64,000 bases of DNA from Shinella pollutisoli (GCF_024609765.1 NZ_JANFDG010000025.1:21023-85022); one strand, 5' to 3'. Counted from the stretch's first letter, positions 16,473-24,564 are shown. Notes: generated by a model from the letters alone, not told the origin. A program made the numbers and translations.

Positions 16473-17374
16473 CCACCCCCCATCTCCCCGTCCTGTCCCC
16501 GTTGATGGTCGAAGAGCAGGTGCGCGCGGCGCTTGCCGAGGATCTCGGCCGGGCGGGCGACATCACCAGTCAGGCGACGGTCGCGCCGGGCATGACCGCG
16601 CGGGCGGAGCTGAACGTGCGCGAGGAGGGCGTCCTTGCCGGGCTCGATCTCGCACGCGCCGCCTTCCGCCTGATGGACCCGGCGATCCGCTTCGAGGCCT
16701 TCTTCGCCGACGGCGACCGGCTTGCGTCCGGCACCGCGATCGCCCATATCGCCGGTCCGGCGCGCGCGGTGCTGTCGGCCGAGCGGGTGGCGCTCAATTT
16801 CCTGATGCACCTTTCCGGCGTCGCCACCCACACGGCGCGCTTCGCCGCCGAGATCGGCCACACGCAGGCGCGGGTCTGCTGTACCCGCAAGACCATTCCG
16901 GGCCTCAGGGCGCTGGAGAAATACGCCGTGCGCATGGGCGGCGGCTCCTCGCACCGCTACGGCCTCGACGACGCGATCCTCATCAAGGACAACCATATCG
17001 CGGTCTCCGGCGGCGTGGCGGGCGCGATCCGCGCGGCCCGCGCCTTCGCCGGCCACCTGGTCAAGGTCGAGGTGGAGGTGACGACGCTCGCCGAGCTGGA
17101 GGAGGCGCTGGAGGCCGGGCCCGACGTCGTGCTGCTCGACAACATGGGGCCGGAGCTCCTGCGCCGCGCCGTCGAGATCAACCGCGACAGCGCCGGCCTC
17201 AACGACCGGACCTATGCGGGCGACCCGCGCCGGGCGAAGCTCGAAGCCTCGGGCAACGTCAACCTCACCACCGTCCGCGCCATCGCCGAGACGGGCGTCG
17301 ACTACATCTCCACCTCCAAGATCACCATGGCCGCGCCGACGCTCGACATCGGCCTCGACGTGGTGCTGGACTGA
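16469..17374 (+). CDS. nadC: Nicotinate-nucleotide pyrophosphorylase (carboxylating)
   Basis: 301-residue quinolinate phosphoribosyltransferase, third enzyme of de novo NAD synthesis, converting quinolinate and PRPP to nicotinate mononucleotide. Signature segments are ALAEDLGRAGDITS, RKTIPGLRALEKYAV, GGGSSHRYGLDDAILIKDNH and EVEVTTLAELEEAL, and the C-terminal barrel (SGNVNLTTVRAIAETGVDYIS) is complete. The ATG overlaps the toxin stop by 4 bp, so there is no independent ribosome-binding gap. Confidence 0.96.
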   Translation: MTTPHLPVLSPLMVEEQVRAALAEDLGRAGDITSQATVAPGMTARAELNVREEGVLAGLDLARAAFRLMDPAIRFEAFFADGDRLASGTAIAHIAGPARAVLSAERVALNFLMHLSGVATHTARFAAEIGHTQARVCCTRKTIPGLRALEKYAVRMGGGSSHRYGLDDAILIKDNHIAVSGGVAGAIRAARAFAGHLVKVEVEVTTLAELEEALEAGPDVVLLDNMGPELLRRAVEINRDSAGLNDRTYAGDPRRAKLEASGNVNLTTVRAIAETGVDYISTSKITMAAPTLDIGLDVVLD

Positions 17375-17456
17375 CGACCGGGACCGGGAAGGGGAACACC
17401 CCGGCGGGCGATGCGTTCCTGTCCGAATGAGCAATCGGCAATCGGAAGGATGCATC

Positions 17457-17978
17457 ATGTGGAAGCCATTCGCGCTCGCCGCCGCGACGGGGGCTCTTGT
17501 CCTCCTCGGCGGTCCGTCCCTCGCCCAGCAGGCCACCGACACGGCGCGGGCGGATTTCGTCGACCGGTCGGGCAAGGAGACCGGCCGCGCCCAGCTCACC
17601 GCCGGCCGCGGCGGCGTGCTGTTCGAGGTGGAGATATCCGGCCTGCCGCCGCGCAAGTGGGTGGCGCTGCACGTCCACGAGACGGGCACCTGCGACCACG
17701 CCTCCGGCCATGAGTCGGCCGGCGGCCATTTCAACCCGGACAACAAGGAGCACGGCTTTGCCGCCGCGAACGGCCCGCATGCCGGCGACCTGCCGAACCA
17801 GTACGTCGCCGAGGACGGCATCCTGCGCGCCCAGGTCTACTCGACGCTCGTCACCCTCGACCAGGGCGACCGCGGCATCCGCGGCCGCGCGCTGATCGTC
17901 CATGCGAATTCGGACGACTACCGCAGCGATCCGGCCGGCGGCGCCGGCGAGCGGCTCGCCTGCGGCGTGATCCGCTGA
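17457..17978 (+). CDS. sodC: Periplasmic Cu/Zn superoxide dismutase
   Basis: 173-residue SodC that dismutes superoxide in the periplasm. A Sec signal peptide covers about residues 1-23 (ending PSLAQQ). Metal-ligand His motifs are present: HVHETGTC, GGHFNPDNKEHG, GPHAGDLPN and IVHANSDDY. The disulfide Cys pair is in GTCDH and the C-terminal ERLACGVIR. The start at ATG 17457 follows a ggaagga ribosome-binding site. It lies 82 bp after nadC and may be its own unit. Confidence 0.95.
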   Translation: MWKPFALAAATGALVLLGGPSLAQQATDTARADFVDRSGKETGRAQLTAGRGGVLFEVEISGLPPRKWVALHVHETGTCDHASGHESAGGHFNPDNKEHGFAAANGPHAGDLPNQYVAEDGILRAQVYSTLVTLDQGDRGIRGRALIVHANSDDYRSDPAGGAGERLACGVIR

Positions 17979-18092
17979 CGGTGCGTCGTTCCTCCGCCTG
18001 CTCGCCGGAGGCGGAGGGGCGCCCGTGACGAAGCGGATCGTACCGGCCGTCGGCGTGTTCCTGTTCTTTAACCGGCGCGGATATACGGGTAC

Positions 18093-18138
18093 GGAGACCC
18101 GGCCAGATAATGTTTCCAGACGGACCCTATGGGTCTCC
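18093..18138. other. Stem-forming element in the sodC-nadQ gap
   Basis: Perfect 8-bp arms GGAGACCC and GGGTCTCC enclose 30 bp. They sit in a 277-bp gap (17979-18255) between the convergent sodC and nadQ genes. There is no T-run beside it, so it is not a classical intrinsic terminator. I recognise no RNA family here and see no gene in the gap. Confidence 0.3.
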
Positions 18139-18255
18139 ACGGCTGCTTCGGCGTCCGGCAGGTCTGTGCCTGATCGTCCGGGCCGCCACGCCGGCGGGAG
18201 CCGGCCTCGTCCTCCGACCATCCGCGCCCGGCGGCTGCGCGCGGAGGCCTGACGC

Positions 18256-19233
18256 TCAGCGGACCCCGACCTTCAATCCCGGCGCCGGTCGTTCTTCGAG
18301 GATGCGGCGGCGGAAGCGGAAGAGCGCGGCGGGGCGCCCGCCGGTCGCCGAGGTCGAGGCGCCGGTGGGCTCGACCAGCTCCGCCCCCTCGACGAGGCGG
18401 CGGAAATTCTGCTTGTGCAGGTGCCGGCCGGAGATCGCCTCGACGGTCGACTGCAGCTCCGTCAGCGTGAATTCCGGCGCCATCAGCTCGAAGATCACCG
18501 GGCGGTACTTTATCTTGCCGCGCAGCCGCGCCATGGCGGTCGCGACGATGCGGCGGTGGTCGTGGCGCATGGCGACGCCGGGCGAGGGCAGGCCCGGCCG
18601 GGCGCGCCCGTCCTGCACCGCCTCCTCGGCCAGCCCCGCCTCGTAGAGCAGCTCGTAGCGGTCGAGCACGCGCTCCTCGTCCCAGGGAAAGTCGTCGAGG
18701 CCGAAGGCGAGGCGAAGCCGCGTGCGCCGCGCCGGCATCGGCAGGCTGCGCTCGTCGCGCGGCGGCTCGCCCGCCCAGGCGGCAAGCGCCGGCAGGATCA
18801 TCTGGTCGAGCACGGCCGGCCGGCCCTGCCGCCAGTCCTCCCAGGGCAGGTAGGCGTACCAGTCGCGCCAGTGGGCGCCGGCCTCGGCCAGCCGGTCGTT
18901 GGCCTCGGCGTCCGTGCGCGTCAGCGCCAGGTAGCCGACGGAGACCATGTGCGTGCCGGCCTCGTCGGGCAGCTTCTGCCGGCCGCGGTCGCCGAACGTG
19001 TAGAGCTGCTCGATATAGCCGAGCTTCAGCGCCGTCTGCGCTTCCACGCTCGCGCGCAGGCTCGTCTCGAAGGTGCGGTGCTGGTGCGGGTCGAACGGGC
19101 CGAAGGGCAGCGCGTCGCGCGGGTTCGCCGCGTCGCCGGCGATGGCGAGGATGCACGGGCTGCGGCCGGAAATGGCGACCACCGCCGCGTTGAGCCCGAT
19201 CTCGACCGGCGGCCGCGCGCGCGTCTGCGTCAT
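18256..19233 (-). CDS. nadQ: NadQ-type transcriptional regulator of NAD biosynthesis (COG4111)
   Basis: 325-residue protein of the NrtR-like group in which a Nudix-type sensor domain is joined to a C-terminal winged helix. The N-terminal part (VEIGLNAAVVAISGRSPCILAI) and the region GTHMVSVGYLALTR are Nudix-like. The winged-helix segment is KYRPVIFELMAPEFTLTELQ followed by GRHLHKQNFRRLVE, the typical ending of this regulator class. NadQ controls nad genes in Rhizobiales, and a strong candidate operator lies upstream of nadA in this window. The start overlaps the stop of the upstream phosphatase gene by 4 bp. The assignment rests on recalled family features, not a search. Confidence 0.85.
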   Translation of the reverse strand: MTQTRARPPVEIGLNAAVVAISGRSPCILAIAGDAANPRDALPFGPFDPHQHRTFETSLRASVEAQTALKLGYIEQLYTFGDRGRQKLPDEAGTHMVSVGYLALTRTDAEANDRLAEAGAHWRDWYAYLPWEDWRQGRPAVLDQMILPALAAWAGEPPRDERSLPMPARRTRLRLAFGLDDFPWDEERVLDRYELLYEAGLAEEAVQDGRARPGLPSPGVAMRHDHRRIVATAMARLRGKIKYRPVIFELMAPEFTLTELQSTVEAISGRHLHKQNFRRLVEGAELVEPTGASTSATGGRPAALFRFRRRILEERPAPGLKVGVR

Positions 19234-19763
19234 GGCCGGCTGTCCTCGGGCAGCGCTGGGAAGGAGAAGGGGCTGTCGCCCGCATAGTCCGCGCCCCGCC
19301 CGATCTCGCGGACGGCGGCGACGAGCCGCCCGCCGCGGCAGAGCAGCCGGTCGCCGATCTCGACGAGCCGTGCGTTCGGCGTCGCCTGCGGCGAGGCGCG
19401 GCGCAGGCGCGCGGCGAGCGCCCGCTCGTCCTGGTCCGGATGGACGGCGAGCGCGGCGATCAGCGCGGCGGCCGGCGAGCGCGAGACGCCCATCATGCAG
19501 TGGACGAGGAGGGGGGACGCGCGGTTCCAGCCCGCGGCGAAGCCGATGATGGCGGCGACGTGCTCCTCGCCGGGCGCGACGAGGTCGCCGGTGGCGGCGA
19601 AGGCGATGTCGTTGACGCCGAGGATCAGGTGGCGGGAGGCGTCGATCACCGCCGGCCGGTGGAAATCCTGCTTCGGCGCGACGAGGCTCAGCATCTCGCG
19701 ACAGCCGTGGCGCACGGCGAGCTCGGCGATCTTCTCGAGCGGCGCGACAACGATCGTGCCCAT
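19230..19763 (-). CDS. Tyrosine-phosphatase-like protein (COG5350)
   Basis: 177-residue protein with the cysteine-phosphatase P-loop HCMMGVSRS (HCx5R), so a dual-specificity or tyrosine phosphatase activity is possible. The rest (LILGVNDIAFAATGDLVAPG, then PAAALIAALAV) matches small uncharacterised rhizobial phosphatases. Starts at ATG 19763, two bases after the HD hydrolase stop, and its own stop overlaps the nadQ start (ATGA), giving a three-gene coupled unit. The substrate is unknown. A role in nucleotide or NAD metabolism is only suggested by context. Confidence 0.83.
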   Translation of the reverse strand: MGTIVVAPLEKIAELAVRHGCREMLSLVAPKQDFHRPAVIDASRHLILGVNDIAFAATGDLVAPGEEHVAAIIGFAAGWNRASPLLVHCMMGVSRSPAAALIAALAVHPDQDERALAARLRRASPQATPNARLVEIGDRLLCRGGRLVAAVREIGRGADYAGDSPFSFPALPEDSRP

Positions 19764-19765
19764 GC

Positions 19766-20386
19766 TCACACCGCCGCGGCGAGGGCGCCGCGTTCCCGCT
19801 CGATCGCCGTGAAGCGCTCGGCGAAGCGCCTCTGCGCCTCGACGGCCGGCAGCGGTGCGATCTCGATCATCTCGCGCGTGATGCCGCGCGGCGCGCCGAA
19901 GAATTTTGTCGCCTCCGCATGCGAGAAGCCGGCAAGCTCGGTCGCCTCGAAGAAGGCGGCCACCCGGTCGGCCTTCTTGATCTTCGCCTTCAGCGCCGCG
20001 GGGGTCGCCGGCGGCAGGCCGAAGCGCAGGTGCACGGCCGTCTCCAGCCGCTTCTCCACCGTCTTGTAGCCGCCGCCGACGACGGCCTTGAAGGGCGAGA
20101 TCATGTCGCCGATCACGTATTCCGGCGCGTCGTGCAGGAGCGCCATCAGGCATTCGTCGGCATTGCAGCGGTTCTGCCGGCGGAAGATCGTCTCGACGAC
20201 GAGCGAATGCTGGGCGACGGAAAAGGCGTGGTCGCCGGCCGTCTGCCCGTTCCAGCGGGCGACGCGGGCAAGGCCGTGGGCGATGTCGGAGAGCTCCACG
20301 TCGAGCGGCGAGGGGTTGAGGAGGTCGAGCCTGCGGCCGGAGAGCATGCGCTGCCAGGCGCGCGGCTCCGTCTTCGCCCCGCTCAT
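19766..20386 (-). CDS. HD-domain phosphohydrolase (YfbR-like)
   Basis: 206-residue HD-superfamily metal-dependent phosphohydrolase. The metal-binding signature is visible as His in FSVAQHSLVVE, His-Asp in LMALLHDAPEYVIGD and a later Asp in IKKADRVAAFFEATEL. It resembles YfbR-type 5'-nucleotidases, which act on deoxynucleoside monophosphates; the exact substrate is not proven. First gene of the minus-strand unit HD hydrolase, phosphatase, nadQ. Upstream lies a large inverted repeat. Confidence 0.88.
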   Translation of the reverse strand: MSGAKTEPRAWQRMLSGRRLDLLNPSPLDVELSDIAHGLARVARWNGQTAGDHAFSVAQHSLVVETIFRRQNRCNADECLMALLHDAPEYVIGDMISPFKAVVGGGYKTVEKRLETAVHLRFGLPPATPAALKAKIKKADRVAAFFEATELAGFSHAEATKFFGAPRGITREMIEIAPLPAVEAQRRFAERFTAIERERGALAAAV

Positions 20387-20434
20387 CGGATGCCGCGATC
20401 GCCGATGGCGATCCCTCCAATGCGCCGCGCGATA

Positions 20435-20587
20435 CCCCCCTCTGCCCTGCCGGGCATCTCCCCCTCAGGGGGGGAGATCGGCAAGACGGAAGAACCTTGC
20501 TCCAATGGCACCGTCCAAGATGGGCTAGACGATGCCCCATCCGATCTCCCCCCCTGAGGGGGAGATGCCCGGCAGGGCAGAGGGGGG
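20435..20587. repeat. Large perfect inverted repeat (about 47-bp arms)
   Basis: Left arm 20435-20481 and right arm 20541-20587 are exact reverse complements as far as I can check by eye. They start at cccccctctgccctgccggg and are separated by about 59 bp. Each arm also holds an internal hairpin (tctccccctcagggggggaga). It fills the gap between the HD hydrolase and ygfZ genes, both on the minus strand. The sequence is unrelated to the RIME-like copies. It could be a non-autonomous mobile palindrome or a strong transcription block. Confidence 0.85.
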
Positions 20588-20606
20588 TGCGGCCCGTGAA
20601 GCACGC

Positions 20607-21452
20607 TCATGGCGCGGCGGCCTCGGCAGCCTCGTCCGGGAAGGTAAGGCCGGTCCAGGCGGGAAGGGCGAGCGTCACGGGCACCTCCGCCGCCGTGACC
20701 GGCGTGCCGGCGCGCATGGCGTCGGCCGCCCGGTCGAGGCGGACGATGGCGAGGCCCGTGCTTCCGGTCACGGTGCCGAGCGCGCCGACGGGCTTGCCGC
20801 CGGCAAGGAGCTCGGTGCCGGAGGGCGGAAGCGCCGCCGCGCCGGTGACGATCACCGGCCGGCGCCGCGCCGTGCCGCGATGCTGCATGCGCGAGACCAC
20901 CTCCTGCCCGACATAGCAGCCCTTGCGGAAGGAGAGGCCGGCGGAGAGGTCGAGCAGCACGTCGTGCGGGAAGGCGTCGGACAGTGCATAGTCGGCGCCC
21001 GCCTCGGGAAGGCCGGCCGAAATGCGCAGCGCGTCGTAGAGGGAAGGATCGTCCGTGCCGCCGGCACCCGGCCGGCGCGAGACGGCGATGCCGGCGGCCG
21101 CGAACCGGGCGTCGCGCGGCGCCTGCGCATCGGCCGGCTCCCAGGCGACGGCGACGCTGTCGCCGTCCACGGCGGCGATCTCGACTGCGGCGCGCAGCTT
21201 GTAGAGCGTCAGCCGCTTGGCGAGCGCGTCGCGCTCGCCCGCGCCGGTCTCTAGGAGGAAGGCGCTTTCCCCGTCGCGGACGATCAGGAAGGCGAAGAGG
21301 ATCTTGCCCTGCGGCGTCAGGAGCGCGCCGGGGCGAAGCTCCCCCTCGGGCAGGGAGGGAAGGTCCGTGGTGATCAGGCCCTGCAGGAAGGATTCGGCGT
21401 CCTTGCCGGAAAGGCGGAGAAAGGCGCGGCCGGGAAGCGTGACGGATGGCAT
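20607..21452 (-). CDS. ygfZ: Folate-binding protein YgfZ
   Basis: 281-residue member of the YgfZ/GcvT family, a tetrahydrofolate-binding protein needed for maintenance or assembly of certain iron-sulfur enzymes. The family signature KGCYVGQEVVSRM is present near residue 178, including its conserved Cys. The N-terminal part (LRLSGKDAESFLQGLITTDL) is the GcvT-like folate-binding fold. Length is normal and the start is ATG 21452. An isolated minus-strand gene flanked downstream by the large inverted repeat. Confidence 0.94.
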   Translation of the reverse strand: MPSVTLPGRAFLRLSGKDAESFLQGLITTDLPSLPEGELRPGALLTPQGKILFAFLIVRDGESAFLLETGAGERDALAKRLTLYKLRAAVEIAAVDGDSVAVAWEPADAQAPRDARFAAAGIAVSRRPGAGGTDDPSLYDALRISAGLPEAGADYALSDAFPHDVLLDLSAGLSFRKGCYVGQEVVSRMQHRGTARRRPVIVTGAAALPPSGTELLAGGKPVGALGTVTGSTGLAIVRLDRAADAMRAGTPVTAAEVPVTLALPAWTGLTFPDEAAEAAAP

Positions 21453-21521
21453 GGTTCGGTCCAGGTTGCTCGCGAGGCCCCAGAGGTAGAGCGCCCCGGC
21501 CGCTTTCGCAAGACGAGGCCG

Positions 21522-22298
21522 TCAATCGCCGGCGACGAAGAACCGCCACTGGCCGTCCGGCGTGATGCCGACGCGGTAGAAATTGTAGCTGCCGAATTCC
21601 AGCATGTCGGCGACGTCGCCGGCCGTGACGATGCGCAGCAGTTCCACCTTCTCCGGCGGCGTCAGCGCGGCGAGCGGCTTTTCGGCGAAATAGGGCCAGA
21701 CATACATGTCGTCGGGCGTGCCGGCGCCGACATGGACGAAGCCGGTCGCCAGCACGTCGAGCAGGATGGCGAGGATCTCTATGCCGTCCGGATCGCCCGA
21801 AAGGCCCTTCAGCGTCTCGACCGGGCCCTCGTTCGTCTCGACGGCGGAGACCTGCGTCTCGGTCACGCCCTTGCCGAGCAGTGGGCGCAGGCGCTCGATG
21901 TCGCCCGAGGCGGCGGCCTCGATGATCAGCTCGCGCATCCGCCGCACGGGCTCCGGCGCCTTCCCGATGTCGTAGAGGACCTCGGCCGGCTCCTCGGGCT
22001 CCTCCGGCGCGCCGTCCTCGACGACGGGCGGCGTCTCCGAGGGCTGCCCCGTCACGCTCCCGTCCCTGCGGATCAGCGGGTCGGGCATCGGCAGGCGGAG
22101 ATCCTCGCCGCCGTCCTCCTCGACGGGCTCGCGCGGCTCGTCCTTCTCCGGCGTCTCGCCGGTCCGGTCCGGAAGCTGCTTCAGCTCACTGAGCGCGAAG
22201 GCCGGGCGGAGCGGCAGCGTCAGCGCCGTGGTGGAAAACAGCGCCGACAGCAGGACGATGCTGCCGAGGAACAGCCCTTTACCGCCAGACACGCGCAT
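21522..22298 (-). CDS. Exported or membrane-anchored hypothetical protein
   Basis: 258 residues with an N-terminal signal peptide or anchor (GLFLGSIVLLSALFSTTALTL). An acidic, Pro-rich linker follows (about residues 45-110, rich in Glu, Pro and Asp). The globular C-terminal domain starts near VRRMRELIIEAAASGDIERL and ends NFYRVGITPDGQWRFFVAGD. I do not recognise a named domain. The C-terminal part resembles conserved rhizobial hypothetical proteins of the periplasm. It starts 15 bp after a small upstream gene and probably shares its transcript. Confidence 0.75.
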   Translation of the reverse strand: MRVSGGKGLFLGSIVLLSALFSTTALTLPLRPAFALSELKQLPDRTGETPEKDEPREPVEEDGGEDLRLPMPDPLIRRDGSVTGQPSETPPVVEDGAPEEPEEPAEVLYDIGKAPEPVRRMRELIIEAAASGDIERLRPLLGKGVTETQVSAVETNEGPVETLKGLSGDPDGIEILAILLDVLATGFVHVGAGTPDDMYVWPYFAEKPLAALTPPEKVELLRIVTAGDVADMLEFGSYNFYRVGITPDGQWRFFVAGD

Positions 22299-22313
22299 GT
22301 TCCGTCTTTCCAG

Positions 22314-22583
22314 CTATTGCAGGATGCGCTCGGGGGAGAACTCTCCGGCGAGCATGCGGGTGCGCAGCGATTCGAGCATCGCCTCCGCGCCGCTTTCGCC
22401 ATGGATGCGGATGGTCTCGCGCATGGCGAGCGCGATCGCCGCATCGGCGATGATCTCCGGCTCGATGCCGTCCGCCATGCCGTCGGCCCAGGCCTCGTTC
22501 TGGTATTCCAGCGCGGCCTGCATCTTCTCATGCACGATCATCTCGTCGATATCGGTGAGAGTGGGTTCCATCGGTCGGTCCAT
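22314..22583 (-). CDS. Small conserved hypothetical protein
   Basis: 89-residue, mostly helical acidic protein starting MDRPMEPTLTDIDEMIVHEK. No signal peptide or known domain was recognised. The start at 22583 is chosen for an aagga motif about 10 bp upstream; an ATG four codons later is possible. The ORF can be extended to 22643, but the extra residues overlap promoter-like sequence with two CtrA-like half-site pairs. It precedes the exported hypothetical gene by 15 bp. Confidence 0.65.
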   Translation of the reverse strand: MDRPMEPTLTDIDEMIVHEKMQAALEYQNEAWADGMADGIEPEIIADAAIALAMRETIRIHGESGAEAMLESLRTRMLAGEFSPERILQ

Positions 22584-22597
22584 GCCGGCATCGGTCC

Positions 22598-22677
22598 TTA
22601 CTGTACTGTTAACGACTTTAGCAGCCTTTTCCCAAAACGGCACCGGGTCCCGCGAAAAGAGGTTAATTAAACGCTAA
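22598..22677 (-). promoter_or_regulatory. Two CtrA-like boxes upstream of small gene
   Basis: TTAC-N7-TTAA lies at 22598-22612 and TTAA-N7-CTAA at 22663-22677, each one base off the alphaproteobacterial CtrA consensus TTAA-N7-TTAA. Both lie in the gap before the 89-residue gene; the second overlaps the upstream stop codon. In a GC-rich window such AT-rich boxes stand out, but binding is unproven. Confidence 0.3.
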
Positions 22678-23087
22678 TTTCCAAAGCGGGCGGTAATTTC
22701 CGCGGCGAGTGTTGCGCCTTCGGCACGGTAGCGCTCCTCGGCGACGATCGCCGGTTGCGTGCAGGCCGTGTAGATCGCCGCGAAGGACCGGTAGCCGCGG
22801 TTGAAGGCGGCCGTCAGTTTCTCCTGCCGTTTCGGCTCGTTGGCGGCTTCGAGCTCGATCAGCCTCTGCATCGAGGCGCGCCAGGCGTCCTCCGGCGACC
22901 CCGCGCAGAGGTTGCGCAGATAGTGGACGGCGCCGAGGATCTCCGAGAGCCGTTCCAGCCGCTCGTCATAGGGCGCGGGCTTCTCCTCGACCGCCGTTTC
23001 GGCCGGCTTGTCCGCCGCCTGCTGGGCGAGCGCGGGGACGCCGGGCAGCACGAGGAGGAAAAGGAGGGCGAGGCGAATCGCTTTCAT
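22674..23087 (-). CDS. TIGR02301-family exported protein
   Basis: 137-residue protein with a cleavable signal peptide (MKAIRLALLFLLVLPGVPALAQQ). The short helical domain contains LSEILGAVHYLRNLC and AFNRGYRSFAAIYTACTQPA, matching the rhizobial TIGR02301 family of unknown function. Two Cys could form a periplasmic disulfide. The ATG at 23087 overlaps the stop of the upstream Nudix gene by 4 bp, so the two are coupled. Confidence 0.82.
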   Translation of the reverse strand: MKAIRLALLFLLVLPGVPALAQQAADKPAETAVEEKPAPYDERLERLSEILGAVHYLRNLCAGSPEDAWRASMQRLIELEAANEPKRQEKLTAAFNRGYRSFAAIYTACTQPAIVAEERYRAEGATLAAEITARFGN

Positions 23088-23515
23088 GCCCGTCCGTCCT
23101 TCCGGTCGTCCTCCAGGCGGCGGATGCAGTCGCGCACGCTGTCGGGCGCGGGCATCCGGTCGATCTCGACGGCCGAGTACCAGCCGACGCCGGCCGCGTC
23201 GTCGGCGGCGACGGCCACGGCCCCGGCGTCCGCCTCCACCCGGAAGACGGACAGGAAGAAGTCCGGCCCGCCGGCGCCCTCGCCGCGCCGGCCGGGCAGG
23301 TCGTAGGTGGCGTAGAGGCGGGGATTGCGGGCGCGGATGCCGGTCTCCTCGAAGAGCTCGCGCAGCGCGGCCTCGGCCGGCGTTTCGCCCGGCTCGGCCC
23401 GGCCGCCCGGAAAGGCGTACATGTCGGCGGCCGGCGGGTTGCGCCTCAGCACGAGGAGATAGCGGCCGTCGCGTTCGAGGATGGCGGAGGAGGCGGGCTG
23501 GGCGTTGCGCGTCAT
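23084..23515 (-). CDS. Nudix hydrolase
   Basis: 143-residue Nudix hydrolase; enzymes of this family cleave nucleoside diphosphates linked to another group. The complete Nudix box runs from GGRAEPGETPAEAALRELFE to EETGI. The start at ATG 23515 is preferred over the in-frame GTG at 23527. Divergent from the SRAP gene with a short gap of 57 bp. The substrate cannot be predicted; an ADP-ribose or NADH type would fit the NAD theme nearby but is speculative. Confidence 0.92.
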   Translation of the reverse strand: MTRNAQPASSAILERDGRYLLVLRRNPPAADMYAFPGGRAEPGETPAEAALRELFEETGIRARNPRLYATYDLPGRRGEGAGGPDFFLSVFRVEADAGAVAVAADDAAGVGWYSAVEIDRMPAPDSVRDCIRRLEDDRKDGRA

Positions 23516-23572
23516 GGGTCCGTTCACTGCGGTTCGATTGACCCCTTATAGGCAAAGTGCGATGACGACGCC

Positions 23573-24373
23573 ATGTGCGGACGATTTGCCCTGATCGCCA
23601 AGAGCGACCTCTTGCGCGAATTCCTCGACGTGGCGGACCTCGACGATCCGCCGCCGCGGTACAACATCGCGCCGACCCAGCCGATCCTCGTCGTCGTGGC
23701 GGGCGAGAAGCGGGCGCCCGGCAGCAACCTGCCGGAGCGCCGGGCGATCCTGGTGCGCTGGGGCTTCCTGCCCGGCTGGGTGAAGGACCCGCGCGACTTC
23801 CCGCTCCTCATCAACGCCCGCGCCGAGACGGCGGTCGGCAAGGCCTCGTTCCGCGCCGCCATGCGCCACCGCCGCATCCTGGTGCCCGCCTCGGGCTTCT
23901 TCGAGTGGCGGCGCCCGGCGGAAAAGGGGGCGAAATCGCAGGCCTACTGGATCCGCCCGAGGCACGGCGAGATCGTCGCCTTCGCCGGCCTGATGGAGAC
24001 CTGGTCCTCGCCGGACGGCTCCGAGGTCGACACCGGCGCGATCCTGACGACGGCGGCGAACGGCGACATCGCCCATATCCACAACCGCATGCCGATCGTC
24101 GTCCGGCGCGAGGATTTCTCGCGCTGGCTCGACTGCAGGACGCAAGAGCCGCGCGACGTGGCCGATCTGATGACGCCGGTGGAGGAGGGGTTCTTCGAGG
24201 CGGTGCCGGTCTCGGACCGGGTCAACAAGGTCGCCAACATGGGACCGGAGATCCTGGAGCCGGTGGCGGAAGAAACGCCGCAGGAAATGCCAGGGGGCGC
24301 CGGGGCGCCCGACGGATCGGGGCAGGGGCCTGGTGGATCCGACGAGGGGCCAGGCCAGCTTTCGCTCTTCTGA
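23573..24373 (+). CDS. SOS response-associated peptidase (SRAP, YedK/HMCES family)
   Basis: 266-residue SRAP protein, which covalently caps abasic sites in single-stranded DNA through its N-terminal Cys. The active residues are visible: MCGRFAL (Cys2), PPRYNIAPTQ (Asn), ASGFFEWRR (Glu) and HNRMPIV (His). The C-terminal tail after residue 235 is a Gly/Pro/Asp-rich low-complexity stretch ending QLSLF. No consensus LexA box was found upstream (a GTTC pair is spaced by six, not seven). Confidence 0.94.
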   Translation: MCGRFALIAKSDLLREFLDVADLDDPPPRYNIAPTQPILVVVAGEKRAPGSNLPERRAILVRWGFLPGWVKDPRDFPLLINARAETAVGKASFRAAMRHRRILVPASGFFEWRRPAEKGAKSQAYWIRPRHGEIVAFAGLMETWSSPDGSEVDTGAILTTAANGDIAHIHNRMPIVVRREDFSRWLDCRTQEPRDVADLMTPVEEGFFEAVPVSDRVNKVANMGPEILEPVAEETPQEMPGGAGAPDGSGQGPGGSDEGPGQLSLF

Positions 24374-24375
24374 GC

Positions 24376-24564
24376 TCAGTCGTCGAAGGTATGCAGCACG
24401 GCCGGACGGTCGCGCTTCTGCGCGTCCTTCTTCGCCTTCCCGGCGTCGTTCCGGCACTGCGTCGCGGCGACGACGGCGCGCAGGCCGATCGGCTTGTACT
24501 GGGCCTGCAGGTTCTCCGCGGGCGCAGCGTTCTTCGGCCTCTGTTTCGTCGTTGCGGTCGGCAT
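24376..24564 (-). CDS. Very small basic hypothetical protein A
   Basis: 62-residue protein starting MPTATTKQRPKNAAP, with core LQAQYKPIGLRAVVAATQCR and tail DRPAVLHTFDD. The start is ATG 24564, 5 bp after an aggagag ribosome-binding site; a GTG two codons upstream is the alternative. Its core resembles that of the next small gene (YNPLGIRAVIAA), so the two look like paralogues. Function unknown; no membrane segment or signal peptide. Confidence 0.7.
   Translation of the reverse strand: MPTATTKQRPKNAAPAENLQAQYKPIGLRAVVAATQCRNDAGKAKKDAQKRDRPAVLHTFDD

Noticed and set aside
23522..23535. GTTC-N6-GTTC upstream of the SRAP gene as a LexA box
   Set aside because: The alphaproteobacterial LexA site needs a 7-bp spacer; here it is 6, so SOS control is not supported by this sequence.
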